In this document: in pieces, positions 36,276-45,704 of the stretch | Position numbering within the stretch: position 1 is the stretch's first letter | Layout: every line of letters starts with the position of its first letter | Translations under genes and position numbers: made by a program | DNA from: Desulforhabdus sp. TSK | GTDB taxonomy: Bacteria; Desulfobacterota; Syntrophobacteria; Syntrophobacterales; Syntrophobacteraceae | Direction of reading: 5' to 3' | Length of the DNA: 64,000 bases | Assembly: GCF_022836495.1 (NCBI RefSeq) | Contig: NZ_BQXM01000001.1 | Coordinates: forward strand, 186,001 to 250,000 | Notes under the pieces: generated by a model | The model's input: only the letters and a program-made list of their open reading frames with translations | Database searches by the model: none | Told to the model about the DNA's origin: nothing

Positions 36276-37415
36276 CTAAGGCCGGGCCGCTTTCTGTTCG
36301 AGCCTGTCCAGCCAGTAGGGATTTGCAATACCTGCCCTGTATGCCTCGAGTGCCTCAGGTGAGGAATGGATGTGCAGGTTACTGTAAGTGTCATCCGAGT
36401 TCTTCCACCGCTCATTCCAGTAGACGGCGGCCTTGATGCGGGGGTATTCATCCTTCATGGCTTCCAACGCCTCGCGGATCCATGCCGATTTATCTCCCGA
36501 GCGGGGATATTCCCCCACACCCCATTCCGCCACGATGACCGGTTTTGAGGGATCCAGACGACAGATTTCCATGTACGCAGCATTCATGGCTTCATGAAAC
36601 GAGGGCCATTCCTCGCCGGGGAGCTGCTTGCCGTAAACGCTCAGGCCCAGCCAATCGACACAATCTGTACCTGGATAATATTCTGCCATGGAGTTCCAGG
36701 GTTCTTCGGGAATTGTCAAGTTGTTGGCATGAAATCCCCAGAGGATGTTGGCGGCCCCCCTGCTTTTCACTCGTTTCACCACATACCGGAACGCCTCTTT
36801 GAATAGATGAGGGCCTTCGTCGACATTGGGCTGCCCGTTGGCGGTGGGGCTCGCAGCTGCCTTTCCATAAAAATATCCGGACCAGGGAAACCAGTTTCCG
36901 TTCATCTCCAGACCCCAGGAAACGAGAAGAGGTTTTCCAAATGCTTTTGCCTGGTCAGCCCATGCATCGATATAGGCATCCCACGTTCCCGATAGAATAT
37001 TCTCGAGGCTGAAGCGGTCTGGGCCCCTGTCCTCCTTGTAGGGACGGTCCCAGGGAGACCAGTAGATGAGGGGGACGGCGCCATGGTGAGAAATGATCTG
37101 AACATTCTTCATGGGGAAGGTCTCTTCCCCCCAAAAACTGGACGATGCGATGATGGCCTGGTGCTTGCCGGACATTTTTTCAAAGTCTTCGATCAGGTCG
37201 AGAGAAACATCATCTTCGGTGTCTCCAAAGTCCAGGTAGGCGCCGATACAGGCGCCCTTTTCGGGGAACGACACTGATGCGGAGAGGTCCCCGTGCGAAT
37301 CCACAGGGCTTTCTCCCTCGAAACCCGGCGCTGATGACGGCATGAACAAAATGCCTGAAATGAGAAGGCAGAAGGCGAACCGCTGCAGTCTCAAAATGAA
37401 GTCCGCAAATCTCAT
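36276..37415 (-). CDS. Exported glycoside hydrolase family 26-like protein (beta-mannanase type)
   Basis: A 379-residue protein with a signal peptide or anchor at about residues 8-30 (FAFCLLISGILFM). The catalytic part resembles GH26: the general acid/base is probably the Glu of GLEMNGNWFPW (near 180) and the nucleophile the Glu of VIVAEWGVGEY (near 285). GH26 enzymes cut beta-1,4-mannan or related beta-glycans. The ATG at 37415 was chosen for its signal peptide and a GGAGG 11 bases upstream; two earlier starts at 37433 and 37448 are possible. It lies 71 bases downstream of, and in the same direction as, a polysaccharide synthase fusion, so it may trim that polymer. Confidence 0.8.
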   Translation of the reverse strand: MRFADFILRLQRFAFCLLISGILFMPSSAPGFEGESPVDSHGDLSASVSFPEKGACIGAYLDFGDTEDDVSLDLIEDFEKMSGKHQAIIASSSFWGEETFPMKNVQIISHHGAVPLIYWSPWDRPYKEDRGPDRFSLENILSGTWDAYIDAWADQAKAFGKPLLVSWGLEMNGNWFPWSGYFYGKAAASPTANGQPNVDEGPHLFKEAFRYVVKRVKSRGAANILWGFHANNLTIPEEPWNSMAEYYPGTDCVDWLGLSVYGKQLPGEEWPSFHEAMNAAYMEICRLDPSKPVIVAEWGVGEYPRSGDKSAWIREALEAMKDEYPRIKAAVYWNERWKNSDDTYSNLHIHSSPEALEAYRAGIANPYWLDRLEQKAARP

Positions 37416-37486
37416 GACTCCGTTGACCTCCATATTTCGCAACCTCACATCGGCGGCCTCAACGCGTCTTCAAGCCGCATGGGCAT

Positions 37487-40400
37487 CTAAAGGTGGCTCG
37501 GTACGGACGCGGTACGTTCCAGCTTGCCCCAGCTCACCCAGGCGCCCTTCGCTGCTCTCAGAAGAGATTTCCAGATGACATAGCTGAGGAGAGGCCGATA
37601 GACAAATCGCATGGGAAGAATGAGCCATGCGTGAGAGAGAGGCTCCTTTTCCAGAAGACAGGCGAGGGCTGCCAGTGAAAGATCCAGGAGCAGAAAGACG
37701 AGGAAATAGATGTAGACGGCTTCTCCCACGCCAAAGAAAATGGAGTAAATGAGGAACGCATCGACCAGCGGTCCCACCGCGACCAGAAGGATCTGGAAAA
37801 GCCAGATGCTTGGCAGACTGAACCATGCAAGTGCTTTGTACTTAGGATTGAAGACGAGGTCCCTGTGCTTCCACAGACATTGCAGTGTCCCGAAAGCCCA
37901 GCGGAATCTTTGCTTCGACAGGGAACCGAGGGTTTCGGGCGCTTCCGTCCAGGCAACGGCTTCCGGTACATAGGCAACACGGAACCCTTCCCGGTGCAGG
38001 CTCAAGGTCAAGTCCGTATCTTCCGCCAGGGTATCGGTACTGATGCCGCCGGCTATATGAACGGCGGCTTTTCTAAGAGCACTGACGGCTCCCGGCACAA
38101 CGGTGATGCAGTTCAAGCGGTGATAGGCACGGCGATCCAGGTTGAACCCACACGTATATTCCAGGGACTGGCAGCGGGCGATGAAGGACCGCAGGTTCCC
38201 CACTTTGGCGTGCCCCGAGACTGCTCCCACCCGTTCGTCCCGGAAGGGCTGCACCAGCCGTTCTATGGTATCCGGCTGGTACAGTGTGTCTGCATCCAGC
38301 ATGACCAGGATTTCATGGGCGGCTGCTTCGACGCCCCGCCGTAATGCCCTGGCCTTGCCTCGGTTGGACTGCTGGAGCAGTTTGATGCGGGAATCTTTTT
38401 CAGCCATGCGCCCAACGACTTCCGCGGTATGGTCGTCGGAGCCGTCATTGACGACGATCACTTCAAATTCCCCCTGGTATCGTGTGTTGAGCAGGCTCCG
38501 CAGGGTGCTTCCGATTACTTTTTCTTCATTATAGGCGGCAATGAGAATGCTCACGGGCGGGATGAAGAGCTTCTCGTTGGACCGGCCCCCTCTGCGGCGC
38601 TCCTTGATGGCCAGGGAGGCGATGAGGAGCGTACGCAGGGCAATGAGGGCTGTCGCTGCAATCATGAATGACCAGAGGAAATTTTCTAGCCAGTGGAGGA
38701 TACGAAATCCGCTTCCGCTCACCAGGCGGTTGATGGAACCGGCATTCTGCGTTACGGGCGGCATGAGAAAGTCGGGGGCTTCATCGAGAATCTGAGCCAG
38801 CGACGAGATGCGGTCTCCCCGCCCCTGCAGGTAGTCGATGATGTGCGGCAATGCCTCCAGGGTCTGACGCCGATCTCCACCGGCATCGTGCATGAGGATG
38901 ATATTCCCCCCGTTCCTGCGCAGCTGCTTGGTGCGCTGCAGGATAACGTCGGGTCCGGGCCGATCCCAGTCTTCAGTGTCGATGTTTTCGGTGACTGTCA
39001 GATAGCCGAGAGCATTGGCCATTCGGAGGGGAGCCACCTCGCTGAGGCTTTGGGGACGGGAGTCCGCATTGTACGGTGGGCGAAAAAGTATGGTGGATCG
39101 CCCCGTCACGGATTCGATCAGCCTCTGGCTCGCATTGAATTCCAACAAGGCGCGCTCTTCGGAAACGATGGCCAGGTTAGGATGCGTGTAGGTGTGTATC
39201 CCGATTTCGTGTCCCTCCCTCACGATGCGCTCGGCCAGCTCCGGATTCGTCTCCACCTTGGCCCCCACCAAGAAAAAAGCAGCTTTAATTCCTTTTTCCT
39301 TCAAGATATCAAGTATTTTAGGGGTCCACTTTGGATCGGGCCCGTCGTCAAAAGTAAGGGCCACCTGGTCGTCATCGCCCTCCCCCTGGTGGCATAAGGT
39401 CAGGTAGGTGGGAAACTTTTCGTAGGTTTCCGAGACCTTCTCATCGGAGCTCAGGGTCAGCTTGCGGGTCCCCTCCGCGTGTTCGTCGTCTATCGTAAGA
39501 AATTCGCCTCTTCCAACATGCGCAATGACATCATCCGATTTCAGGACCTGGAGCTCCTGGAGCCGATTGCCATCGAGGGTGGGGTTGTCCATCATGCGGA
39601 GGGCCTGCCAGATGGCGGGGTCTTCGGTGCCCAAATAGGAAATGGCGATGCCTCCGCTCATATTTTCTCGACCCACCCGTAGCTGGTTGATGAACGTTGC
39701 GACATCCAGGAACCACACGGTATGCTCGGTGCCCTCGTCCTGGTAGGAAAAGTGGGGATTCCCGACGGCGGGATCCAGCTCAAGATGCTCAAGCCCCGCC
39801 CGCCCCGCGCGGGTCATGACATCCGGGAAGCTGATCCCTTCAGCCTTCTTTTCTCCGAGGGTCCAGTCATAGCCGTAATTGCCGACACCCAGGATCCATT
39901 GAGAGGATGTTCCATAATCGCTCATGGCATCCACCCAGCCTTCAAACCATTCCTGGGAGGCAAGGGGCCCAGGGGAGTCGTATTCGGAGTTTTCGTCGTT
40001 CAGCGTCGCAATGAACTGGTCTGTGGTTTCGGAGAGTTTTTCCAGATCGTAGACTTTGAGATCCGTACCCATGGGAACGCTGATCCAAAGCTCCAGTTTA
40101 TGCTTGTGCAGCGCTCCCGCGATTCTCTGAAGCAGTGCAGTGACGGATTCCTGGTAGGCTGGGTCCACCTGCTCCCAGTCAATCGTTACTCCCCCGGCGT
40201 TGACTGCAACCAGTTGCTGAACGAGATGTGCAATGAACCGATCCTGCCTTGCCAGGGGTCCATTGGCGAGGCCTTCCACGGCTTCCGCCTGCCAGTTGTC
40301 CTCGACGAGGTTGTCCAGAAGGGGCATGAGAACGATTCCCTTGCTCCGGCAAAAGGTCTGAAGCTCCGGGTCGGGCTTCATGATCAAACGGCCGGTTCCA

Positions 40401-40849
40401 TCTGCAATCGTCAGCCATTCCGGGCAGACATGCGTGATCTGGTCGGCATGGAGTCTCAAAGAATCAAAGCTTTTCGGGTTCCATGCCTGATAAAACCCCA
40501 GAACAATCTCCCTGCCGTTTTTTCCCGGAGTGCCTCCTGCCGCAAGCTCTTGTGGGGAGGCGGCGCCTTTGTGGGCTGCGGTTCCCCCCTTGGAATACTT
40601 GAGCCAAAGGGGATTCGAAACTCGGGGGTTGTTCGATGACTCCTGCTTCTCCAATGCCTTCAGGCGAGCCTGCAGCTGTCTTATGGAAGCGGGCATTTGA
40701 AGCTGGGAAGTGACAAAAAGTGACTGGATAAAAAGGATGATCCCTGCAGCGAAAGCCAGGGACAAAAAGAAGAACCATCGACGCAGTCGCGGCCAGCGTT
40801 TCCCACGAGCATCCTGAAAAACAAAACCCTCCGTGCCGAGCTCACTCAT
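37487..40849 (-). CDS. Three-module polysaccharide protein: GH18-like, CE4 deacetylase and GT2 synthase
   Basis: A 1120-residue membrane protein. After a basic tail and one anchor (about 25-45), a GH18-like domain (about 110-430) contains GGVTIDWEQVDP, with the catalytic-type DxE. A NodB/CE4 polysaccharide deacetylase follows (about 465-690): VALTFDDGPDPKWTP, HTYTHPNL and RPPYN are its metal and catalytic motifs. One or two helices (about 705-745) lead into a processive GT2 domain with ILIAAYNEEKVIG, VNDGSDDHT, MLDADT, AEDTDLT and QRFRWAFG, then several C-terminal helices. Such fusions are known in a broad sense; the order suggests synthesis inside, deacetylation and cutting outside the membrane. 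The polymer is probably a beta-linked amino sugar, by analogy with PgaC/PgaB. Confidence 0.88.
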   Translation of the reverse strand: MSELGTEGFVFQDARGKRWPRLRRWFFFLSLAFAAGIILFIQSLFVTSQLQMPASIRQLQARLKALEKQESSNNPRVSNPLWLKYSKGGTAAHKGAASPQELAAGGTPGKNGREIVLGFYQAWNPKSFDSLRLHADQITHVCPEWLTIADGTGRLIMKPDPELQTFCRSKGIVLMPLLDNLVEDNWQAEAVEGLANGPLARQDRFIAHLVQQLVAVNAGGVTIDWEQVDPAYQESVTALLQRIAGALHKHKLELWISVPMGTDLKVYDLEKLSETTDQFIATLNDENSEYDSPGPLASQEWFEGWVDAMSDYGTSSQWILGVGNYGYDWTLGEKKAEGISFPDVMTRAGRAGLEHLELDPAVGNPHFSYQDEGTEHTVWFLDVATFINQLRVGRENMSGGIAISYLGTEDPAIWQALRMMDNPTLDGNRLQELQVLKSDDVIAHVGRGEFLTIDDEHAEGTRKLTLSSDEKVSETYEKFPTYLTLCHQGEGDDDQVALTFDDGPDPKWTPKILDILKEKGIKAAFFLVGAKVETNPELAERIVREGHEIGIHTYTHPNLAIVSEERALLEFNASQRLIESVTGRSTILFRPPYNADSRPQSLSEVAPLRMANALGYLTVTENIDTEDWDRPGPDVILQRTKQLRRNGGNIILMHDAGGDRRQTLEALPHIIDYLQGRGDRISSLAQILDEAPDFLMPPVTQNAGSINRLVSGSGFRILHWLENFLWSFMIAATALIALRTLLIASLAIKERRRGGRSNEKLFIPPVSILIAAYNEEKVIGSTLRSLLNTRYQGEFEVIVVNDGSDDHTAEVVGRMAEKDSRIKLLQQSNRGKARALRRGVEAAAHEILVMLDADTLYQPDTIERLVQPFRDERVGAVSGHAKVGNLRSFIARCQSLEYTCGFNLDRRAYHRLNCITVVPGAVSALRKAAVHIAGGISTDTLAEDTDLTLSLHREGFRVAYVPEAVAWTEAPETLGSLSKQRFRWAFGTLQCLWKHRDLVFNPKYKALAWFSLPSIWLFQILLVAVGPLVDAFLIYSIFFGVGEAVYIYFLVFLLLDLSLAALACLLEKEPLSHAWLILPMRFVYRPLLSYVIWKSLLRAAKGAWVSWGKLERTASVPSHL

Positions 40850-41316
40850 ACTGCCTTCTCTTTCAGAGTTATAAGGCCGGTGTCCAATCACAAAAGAACC
40901 TGAAACTCTCACTCACCCATCGAGCCTGAACGTGCTCTCCTCGCTCGCGGGAAAGGGCATGCGCCGACAGTTGTGAAAAATTGAGATGCCGAATCCTTTG
41001 CGGCAAACAGCGGCAACATTTTACGCAGTTCCATGGCGGGATGCAAAATGATTTGCACGGCAGGTCGCACGGGCAGAAACGTGAACGACCTCTGCGCCGA
41101 TTTGTGCTTGTAGAGAGAAAAACTCTTCCATATAATTTGATAATATCGAAGCATTGTTTTGAATGTGGGTTGAGCGAGCCATTCGGGTACTTTCTCATCT
41201 TGTCGGCTCCGTGGAGCGAAAATTCCGGGAATAGCACGCACCCGCTGGAAGGGTGATTTCACGGCCATGACAGTTCTGTGTCATGAATTCGCTCGAAGGT
41301 TTGAGTTTGGAAATAT
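40850..41316. other. Divergent promoter region between the polysaccharide synthase and the ExeA-type gene
   Basis: A 467-base gap without a credible gene. It holds the promoter candidate at 41108-41136 for the rightward ExeA/GspB pair. No clear leftward promoter for the synthase fusion was found. Confidence 0.45.
41108..41136 (+). promoter_or_regulatory. Candidate sigma-70 promoter for the ExeA/GspB operon
   Basis: TTGTAG (41108-41113), a 17-base spacer, then a perfect TATAAT (41131-41136). It lies 181 bases before the ATG of the ATPase gene. The -35 matches consensus in only its first three bases, so strength is uncertain. Confidence 0.5.
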
Positions 41317-43140
41317 ATGTATAAAGAATATTTCGGTTTTAAGGAAACCCCCTTCTCCATTGCCCCCGATCCCCGCTATTTGTTCATGAGCGAACAGCAC
41401 CGGGAAGCCCTGGCACACCTGGTTTTCGGCATTCACAGTGACGGAGGATTCGTGTTGCTCACGGGTGAAGTGGGCACGGGCAAGACGACGATCTGCCGTT
41501 GTCTCCTGGGACAGCTCCCTGAAAAGTGCATCGTGGCTTTCATCTTGAATCCGAAATTGACCGTTCTGGAGCTTCTTTCCACCATTTGTGACGAATTTCG
41601 AATACCCTATCCTGAAGGCACCACCAGCGTAAAATTCTTTGTGGACCGTATCAACGCGTATCTGATCGATGCCAATGCGCGCGGGCTGAAGGCGGTTCTC
41701 CTCATCGACGAAGCACAGAATCTCAGCACCGAGGTCCTGGAGCAGATGCGGCTGCTCACGAACCTGGAGACGGATCAACGGAAATTGCTTCAAATCATTT
41801 TGATCGGGCAGCCGGAGCTGCGATCCGTGCTCGCCCGCCCAGAACTGCGCCAGTTGGCTCAGCGTATCATTGCCCGCTATCATCTGAATCCACTCACCAA
41901 GAGGGACATGTCGGCCTATGTGAATCACCGCCTGGCCGTGGCGGGAACGCGCAGGGAGCTCTTCCCCCCTGCCGTCCTGGACAGGCTTTTTGCTCTCAGC
42001 GGGGGAATTCCCCGCCTCATCAACCTGTTGTGCGATCGGTCGTTGCTGGGTGCATATGCCCGGAACAAATCGGTCGTGAGCAAGAAGATTCTGAAGCAGG
42101 CGGCCGGAGAAGTGCTCGGGGAACTGGATTTGGAACGTAAACCTCCGCCGGGCAAAAAGCTGGCGCTCACTCTGGGGCTGGGGAGTCTGGTGGCCGCATT
42201 GATCCTGACTTCTTCTTATTATTTCCATCAGTCTCGCAATCCCGATGCAGCCATCCCCGAAGCAGCGGTTGAGACCGTTGTGAAGGAGCCCGCCGGCGAA
42301 TCGGGAAAATCCGCCGACATGAACCAACCCACCGAGATGAACCTGCCCGCGACCGATCCAGCCGTATGGGAGGATAAGGTCGACGGTTCCAAATCCGTGT
42401 ACAAGAAGCCCATCCCACCTCCCCAGGAAGGAGAATCTCCGGGTGAGAATCAAGAAAAGGCCGTCCCGGCCGATGCGACGACTGCAGATGAGGAAAAGAA
42501 GTCGGACGGAAGCCTCGGCCCCTGGGCGGAGAGCGCCGACCGATATGACTTGAAAAGAGCCAATGAAGCGCTTTTCAGACTCTGGGGTGCTGCCTACGTG
42601 ACGGACGGGTCGGCCGATGCCTGCAGCCAGGCGGAAAGTCAGCAGCTCCAATGCTACTCGGCCGTAGGAGGACTGGGAGATCTGTCCGCGTTCAACTGCC
42701 CCGCGGTCCTGAAGCTTTTCAGTGCCCGAAATCAGCCATTTTATGCGGTCTTGAGTGCTCTGAGCGAGGGGAAGGCGACTTTTGTCTCAGGCACCGACAC
42801 GGTGACGGTCAGCACGAGTGAAATGGCTCTCTGGTGGCGGGGGGATTATACGCTGCTGTGGAAGCCGCCCCCCGGTTACCGGCGTCCCTTGCAGGTGGGA
42901 GACCGCAGCCTCACCGTAGAGTGGTTAAGATCCCGACTGGCCGGTCGTGAGGGGCCGGTGCTGCCCGAGCCTGAAAACCATCTGTTTGACAGGTCGTTGG
43001 CCGAGCAGGTGAAAATATTCCAGATTTCTCAGGGATTGACTCCTGACGGGTTTGTGGGGCCTCAGACTCTCATGCGGCTTCGTGCTGAGACGGAGGAGGG
43101 AATTCCTTTGCTGACACACAAGAACAAGGATGCACAATAA
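41317..43140 (+). CDS. ExeA/GspA-type AAA ATPase with C-terminal peptidoglycan-binding domain
   Basis: A 607-residue inner-membrane protein. The family start YFGFKETPFSIAPDPRYLF is followed by Walker A TGEVGTGKT at residues 49-57 and Walker B AVLLIDEAQNL near 130. A transmembrane helix at about 285-305 is followed by a charged, proline-containing periplasmic linker, a papain-like or unassigned middle part (about 390-520), and a peptidoglycan_binding_1 domain near the C-terminus (VKIFQISQGLTPDGFVGPQTL). In type II secretion ExeA and ExeB use ATP and cell-wall binding to insert the secretin ring. Its stop overlaps the ATG of the GspB-type gene, so the two form a pair. No other secretion gene is in the window. 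Confidence 0.88.
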   Translation: MYKEYFGFKETPFSIAPDPRYLFMSEQHREALAHLVFGIHSDGGFVLLTGEVGTGKTTICRCLLGQLPEKCIVAFILNPKLTVLELLSTICDEFRIPYPEGTTSVKFFVDRINAYLIDANARGLKAVLLIDEAQNLSTEVLEQMRLLTNLETDQRKLLQIILIGQPELRSVLARPELRQLAQRIIARYHLNPLTKRDMSAYVNHRLAVAGTRRELFPPAVLDRLFALSGGIPRLINLLCDRSLLGAYARNKSVVSKKILKQAAGEVLGELDLERKPPPGKKLALTLGLGSLVAALILTSSYYFHQSRNPDAAIPEAAVETVVKEPAGESGKSADMNQPTEMNLPATDPAVWEDKVDGSKSVYKKPIPPPQEGESPGENQEKAVPADATTADEEKKSDGSLGPWAESADRYDLKRANEALFRLWGAAYVTDGSADACSQAESQQLQCYSAVGGLGDLSAFNCPAVLKLFSARNQPFYAVLSALSEGKATFVSGTDTVTVSTSEMALWWRGDYTLLWKPPPGYRRPLQVGDRSLTVEWLRSRLAGREGPVLPEPENHLFDRSLAEQVKIFQISQGLTPDGFVGPQTLMRLRAETEEGIPLLTHKNKDAQ

Positions 43141-44237
43141 TGTCCTATATTCTTGATGCACTCAAGAAGTCTGAGGAAGAGCGGCAGCGCGGGGAGATTC
43201 CCGGTCTACAGACCGTTCAGACCAATCCGGTGTCGAAGCCGCACCGGAGAAGTTACTGGCCTTACGTGCTGATGACCGCTCTTTTGCTCAATGCGGGCTT
43301 CGTGCTTTGGTGGCTGCGCCCCTGGCATTCGGATAAAGAGCCCCATGCCGTGCCCGCGGCACCTCCTGCGGAGTTGGCCCAAAAAGCAGAGCGGGCGACA
43401 GCGCCTCCGGCGCCTTCCGCGGGACCGACTCCGGTTGCTGCCGGCGATCCCTCCCCTAAAAGCGGCAATCAAGGGGATCCCCCCAAGGCTGCGGCGGAAG
43501 AGCCCGTCCGGACTGCAGCAGTCGCACCGCAGCAGGAAGTTTCTTCGGATCGGCCTTTGCCAAAGCCCGAGACAACGTCCCCCGGGGCGGGCGATAGTGC
43601 GGCGTCTAAAACGGACGCTCCCGTAGCCACCCCCAGAGCAAGTGTTGCAACACCGTCTCCGGTCAAGAAGGAGAACCCTCTCCCGGCAGCCGGCGCCCAA
43701 GGGGGGAGGGATGCGAATCTCAAGCCTCCCGAAGAGACTCCCAAAGGCCTTTCTTCTTCTAATGCAGCTTTGCCGGTTCCTGCTGCAGGGATTGAGAAAC
43801 GAAGGGGCAAACAAGCGAAGGATAAAGCGCCTGCAATCTCATCGAGATTTGATCCGGAGGCTGCGAGTCCCGCGGAATATCCCAAGGAGCTCCTTGAAGC
43901 TTTGTTGAACGCCAAAGATACGACCCCACCGGTTCAGTCCAGGCCTGCGCCTCCTCCTCCCTCGTCCCCGGCTCCACTTCCGTCCGGAGAAAAAAGTACG
44001 AACGCCGGAATCCCCGCGTTGAAGGATCTGCCGCTGGATGTGCAGATGAAAGTTCCCAAGATGTCATTCTCCGTCTTCGTCTATGCACAAAAGCCTGCGG
44101 ACCGCATGGTGATCATCGATGGCCGCACCCGGCGTGAAGGCGATGAAGTGTCTTCCGGGTTGCGTCTCGAAGAAATCACGCGTGATGGCGCCATTTTTAG
44201 TTTTAAGGGCCATCGCTTCCTTCAGCGGGTTTTCTGA
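43140..44237 (+). CDS. GspB/ExeB-type secretin assembly protein
   Basis: A 365-residue protein starting MSYILDALKKSEEERQRGE, the hallmark N-terminus of GspB-like proteins. One membrane helix (about 40-57) leads into a very long Ala/Pro-rich, low-complexity linker (about 65-295), which should cross the periplasm, and a C-terminal GspB domain (about 300-365: MSFSVFVYAQKPADRMVIIDGRTRREGD). It partners the ATPase encoded just upstream; the stop and start overlap (TAATG), indicating coupled translation. In known systems the pair helps place the type II secretin or pilus secretin in the peptidoglycan. Confidence 0.87.
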   Translation: MSYILDALKKSEEERQRGEIPGLQTVQTNPVSKPHRRSYWPYVLMTALLLNAGFVLWWLRPWHSDKEPHAVPAAPPAELAQKAERATAPPAPSAGPTPVAAGDPSPKSGNQGDPPKAAAEEPVRTAAVAPQQEVSSDRPLPKPETTSPGAGDSAASKTDAPVATPRASVATPSPVKKENPLPAAGAQGGRDANLKPPEETPKGLSSSNAALPVPAAGIEKRRGKQAKDKAPAISSRFDPEAASPAEYPKELLEALLNAKDTTPPVQSRPAPPPPSSPAPLPSGEKSTNAGIPALKDLPLDVQMKVPKMSFSVFVYAQKPADRMVIIDGRTRREGDEVSSGLRLEEITRDGAIFSFKGHRFLQRVF

Positions 44238-44537
44238 TGCACCTCTAAAGGCGATCCGTGGTGGGACGGATGGTGTGTCTGCCGGGGAAAAAGAATCCAG
44301 CGGCCATTTTCGGCGCCTCACCGCAAATATTGGAAATCTTGACTGCGAATGGAGTCGGTGATGGATATTGAAGGAAGGAGAGTCAGGAAAGGAGGGGGGA
44401 ACCTGACTCTCCCCGGGGAGAAAGCTGCCGTTGAGCAAGAGAGATATCTTCAACATCACTTGTTCTCCCATGTCTTATGATAATACGTGGGATGGGAATG
44501 AAAAGGGGGTGCCACATTACCCTCAGTCGGGGAGCAT
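44238..44537. other. Intergenic region between converging gspB and the CpsB-type gene
   Basis: 300 bases with no credible gene. A clean inverted repeat, GGAGAGTCAGG (44377-44387) and CCTGACTCTCC (44402-44412), forms an 11-base stem with a 14-base purine-rich loop. No T run follows directly on either side, but its place between converging genes suggests an end-of-transcript role. Confidence 0.5.
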
Positions 44538-45356
44538 TCAGGGAGGATTGGTTCTCCCCCCCAGGCCGAGAAAAGACGCGAATTTCTTAAACCGCGATGA
44601 TCCTGGGCGGCTTGGATAGGGGATGGGATCACGGGTGCGGACCGCTTCCCCCTGGAGGATGTGCTGCGGATTCTCAAGGACCATCTCCCGGGCCGTCTCC
44701 TTGCCGACGATTTTCTCGGCTTCCCGAAGACCCTCCGAAAGTTGAGGGATCCTGTCCCCTGTGTCGTGAGCATCGGTTCCGATGATGTGCACCATTCGGT
44801 GCTCCAGAAGAGAGACGGCAAATTTCCGCGCATCAGTTCCAAAGCGTCCCATGAGGCTTGCCGCCGTGACCTGCGTGAGCACGCCCATCTGCACCCATCG
44901 GAACAGCCTCGACGGATGCCTGCGCAAGGCATTGTTGCGTTCGGGATGACTGATAATGGGCGTGATGTCCGCAGCCTGCAGCCTCCAGAAGAAGTGCTTC
45001 ATGTTCCGTGGAACGATATCCATAGGCAGCTCGATGAGGGCGAATCTTCCGGTGTCGTTGAGGCTGGCGAGTTCACCCGACAGGATCTTATCCGGAATGT
45101 CGAAGTCCAGGTGCAGCTCTGCGCCCGGGTAAACCGTCAGAGGGATTCCTGCCGCCTGGAGCTTCTCCTGGAGGGTTCTTACCAGGCCGACGATGACTGC
45201 TCTCCTGTTTTCGAAATGGCCCACTACCCAGTGAGGCGTGCAGACGATCCCTTGAATACCGTTTTCCACGGCCATCTGCCCCATAGCCAGGCTTTGCTTC
45301 CAGTTCAGCGCCCCATCGTCCAATCCCGGAAGCATGTGATTGTGAAGGTCAATCAT
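44538..45356 (-). CDS. CpsB/CapC-type tyrosine-protein phosphatase (PHP domain)
   Basis: A 272-residue PHP-domain hydrolase. The metal motif is MIDLHNHMLPGLDDG at the N-terminus, with further ligands in CTPHW, YPGAELHLD, ISHPERN and IIGTDAHD. This is the CpsB/YwqE group of manganese-dependent phosphotyrosine phosphatases that reset the kinase controlling capsule or exopolysaccharide synthesis. No BY-kinase is in the window, but the polysaccharide synthase fusion, GH26 and ExeA-type genes nearby fit that process. Confidence 0.87.
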   Translation of the reverse strand: MIDLHNHMLPGLDDGALNWKQSLAMGQMAVENGIQGIVCTPHWVVGHFENRRAVIVGLVRTLQEKLQAAGIPLTVYPGAELHLDFDIPDKILSGELASLNDTGRFALIELPMDIVPRNMKHFFWRLQAADITPIISHPERNNALRRHPSRLFRWVQMGVLTQVTAASLMGRFGTDARKFAVSLLEHRMVHIIGTDAHDTGDRIPQLSEGLREAEKIVGKETAREMVLENPQHILQGEAVRTRDPIPYPSRPGSSRFKKFASFLGLGGRTNPP

Positions 45357-45698
45357 GACGGATCTCTTTCTCCGGACTTCTTCGGGACATCGCTCTCTTC
45401 AATTGCGCACCGGATAACTCTCAGTTCGCTCATTTTGCATCAACAATATACCCCAAAGGGTAGTTCCTTTCTAAGCACAAAATCGTTCCGATTGGGTTTT
45501 ATTTACTTGATGTGCTTGAAAATTCACTCACTGGATGTCCGCTTGAAGAGTGTCCGAAACTTTAGTTAACTATTTAAATTTTTTTTGTAATCGTTGTGAT
45601 AATGGGTTATGTATGCTGTGCATACGGTGGTTTTGCGAATGTTCGAGCAGCTTTTTGTATTCAAATCATTTTGGTTGGATATCCCCGTCACGGAGTGA
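45357..45698. other. Upstream region of hdrA1
   Basis: 342 bases between two outward-facing genes, with no credible frame. It is AT-rich near 45555-45600 and ends in a start region almost identical to that of hdrA2 (CGGAGTG, then two ATGs 6 bases apart). The probable -10 and a palindrome are listed at 45595-45625. Confidence 0.45.
45595..45625 (+). promoter_or_regulatory. Candidate extended -10 with an adjoining palindromic operator upstream of hdrA1
   Basis: TGTGATAAT (45595-45603) resembles an extended -10 element (TGn then GATAAT); no good -35 is seen. Immediately downstream GTATGC-TGT-GCATAC (45611-45625) is a perfect 6-base inverted repeat that would overlap the transcription start. A related but imperfect GTATGCTGCGGAT occurs near 55771, upstream of hdrA2. 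A redox or stress regulator could bind here; this is inference. Confidence 0.4.
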
Positions 45699-45704
45699 AT
45701 GTTC

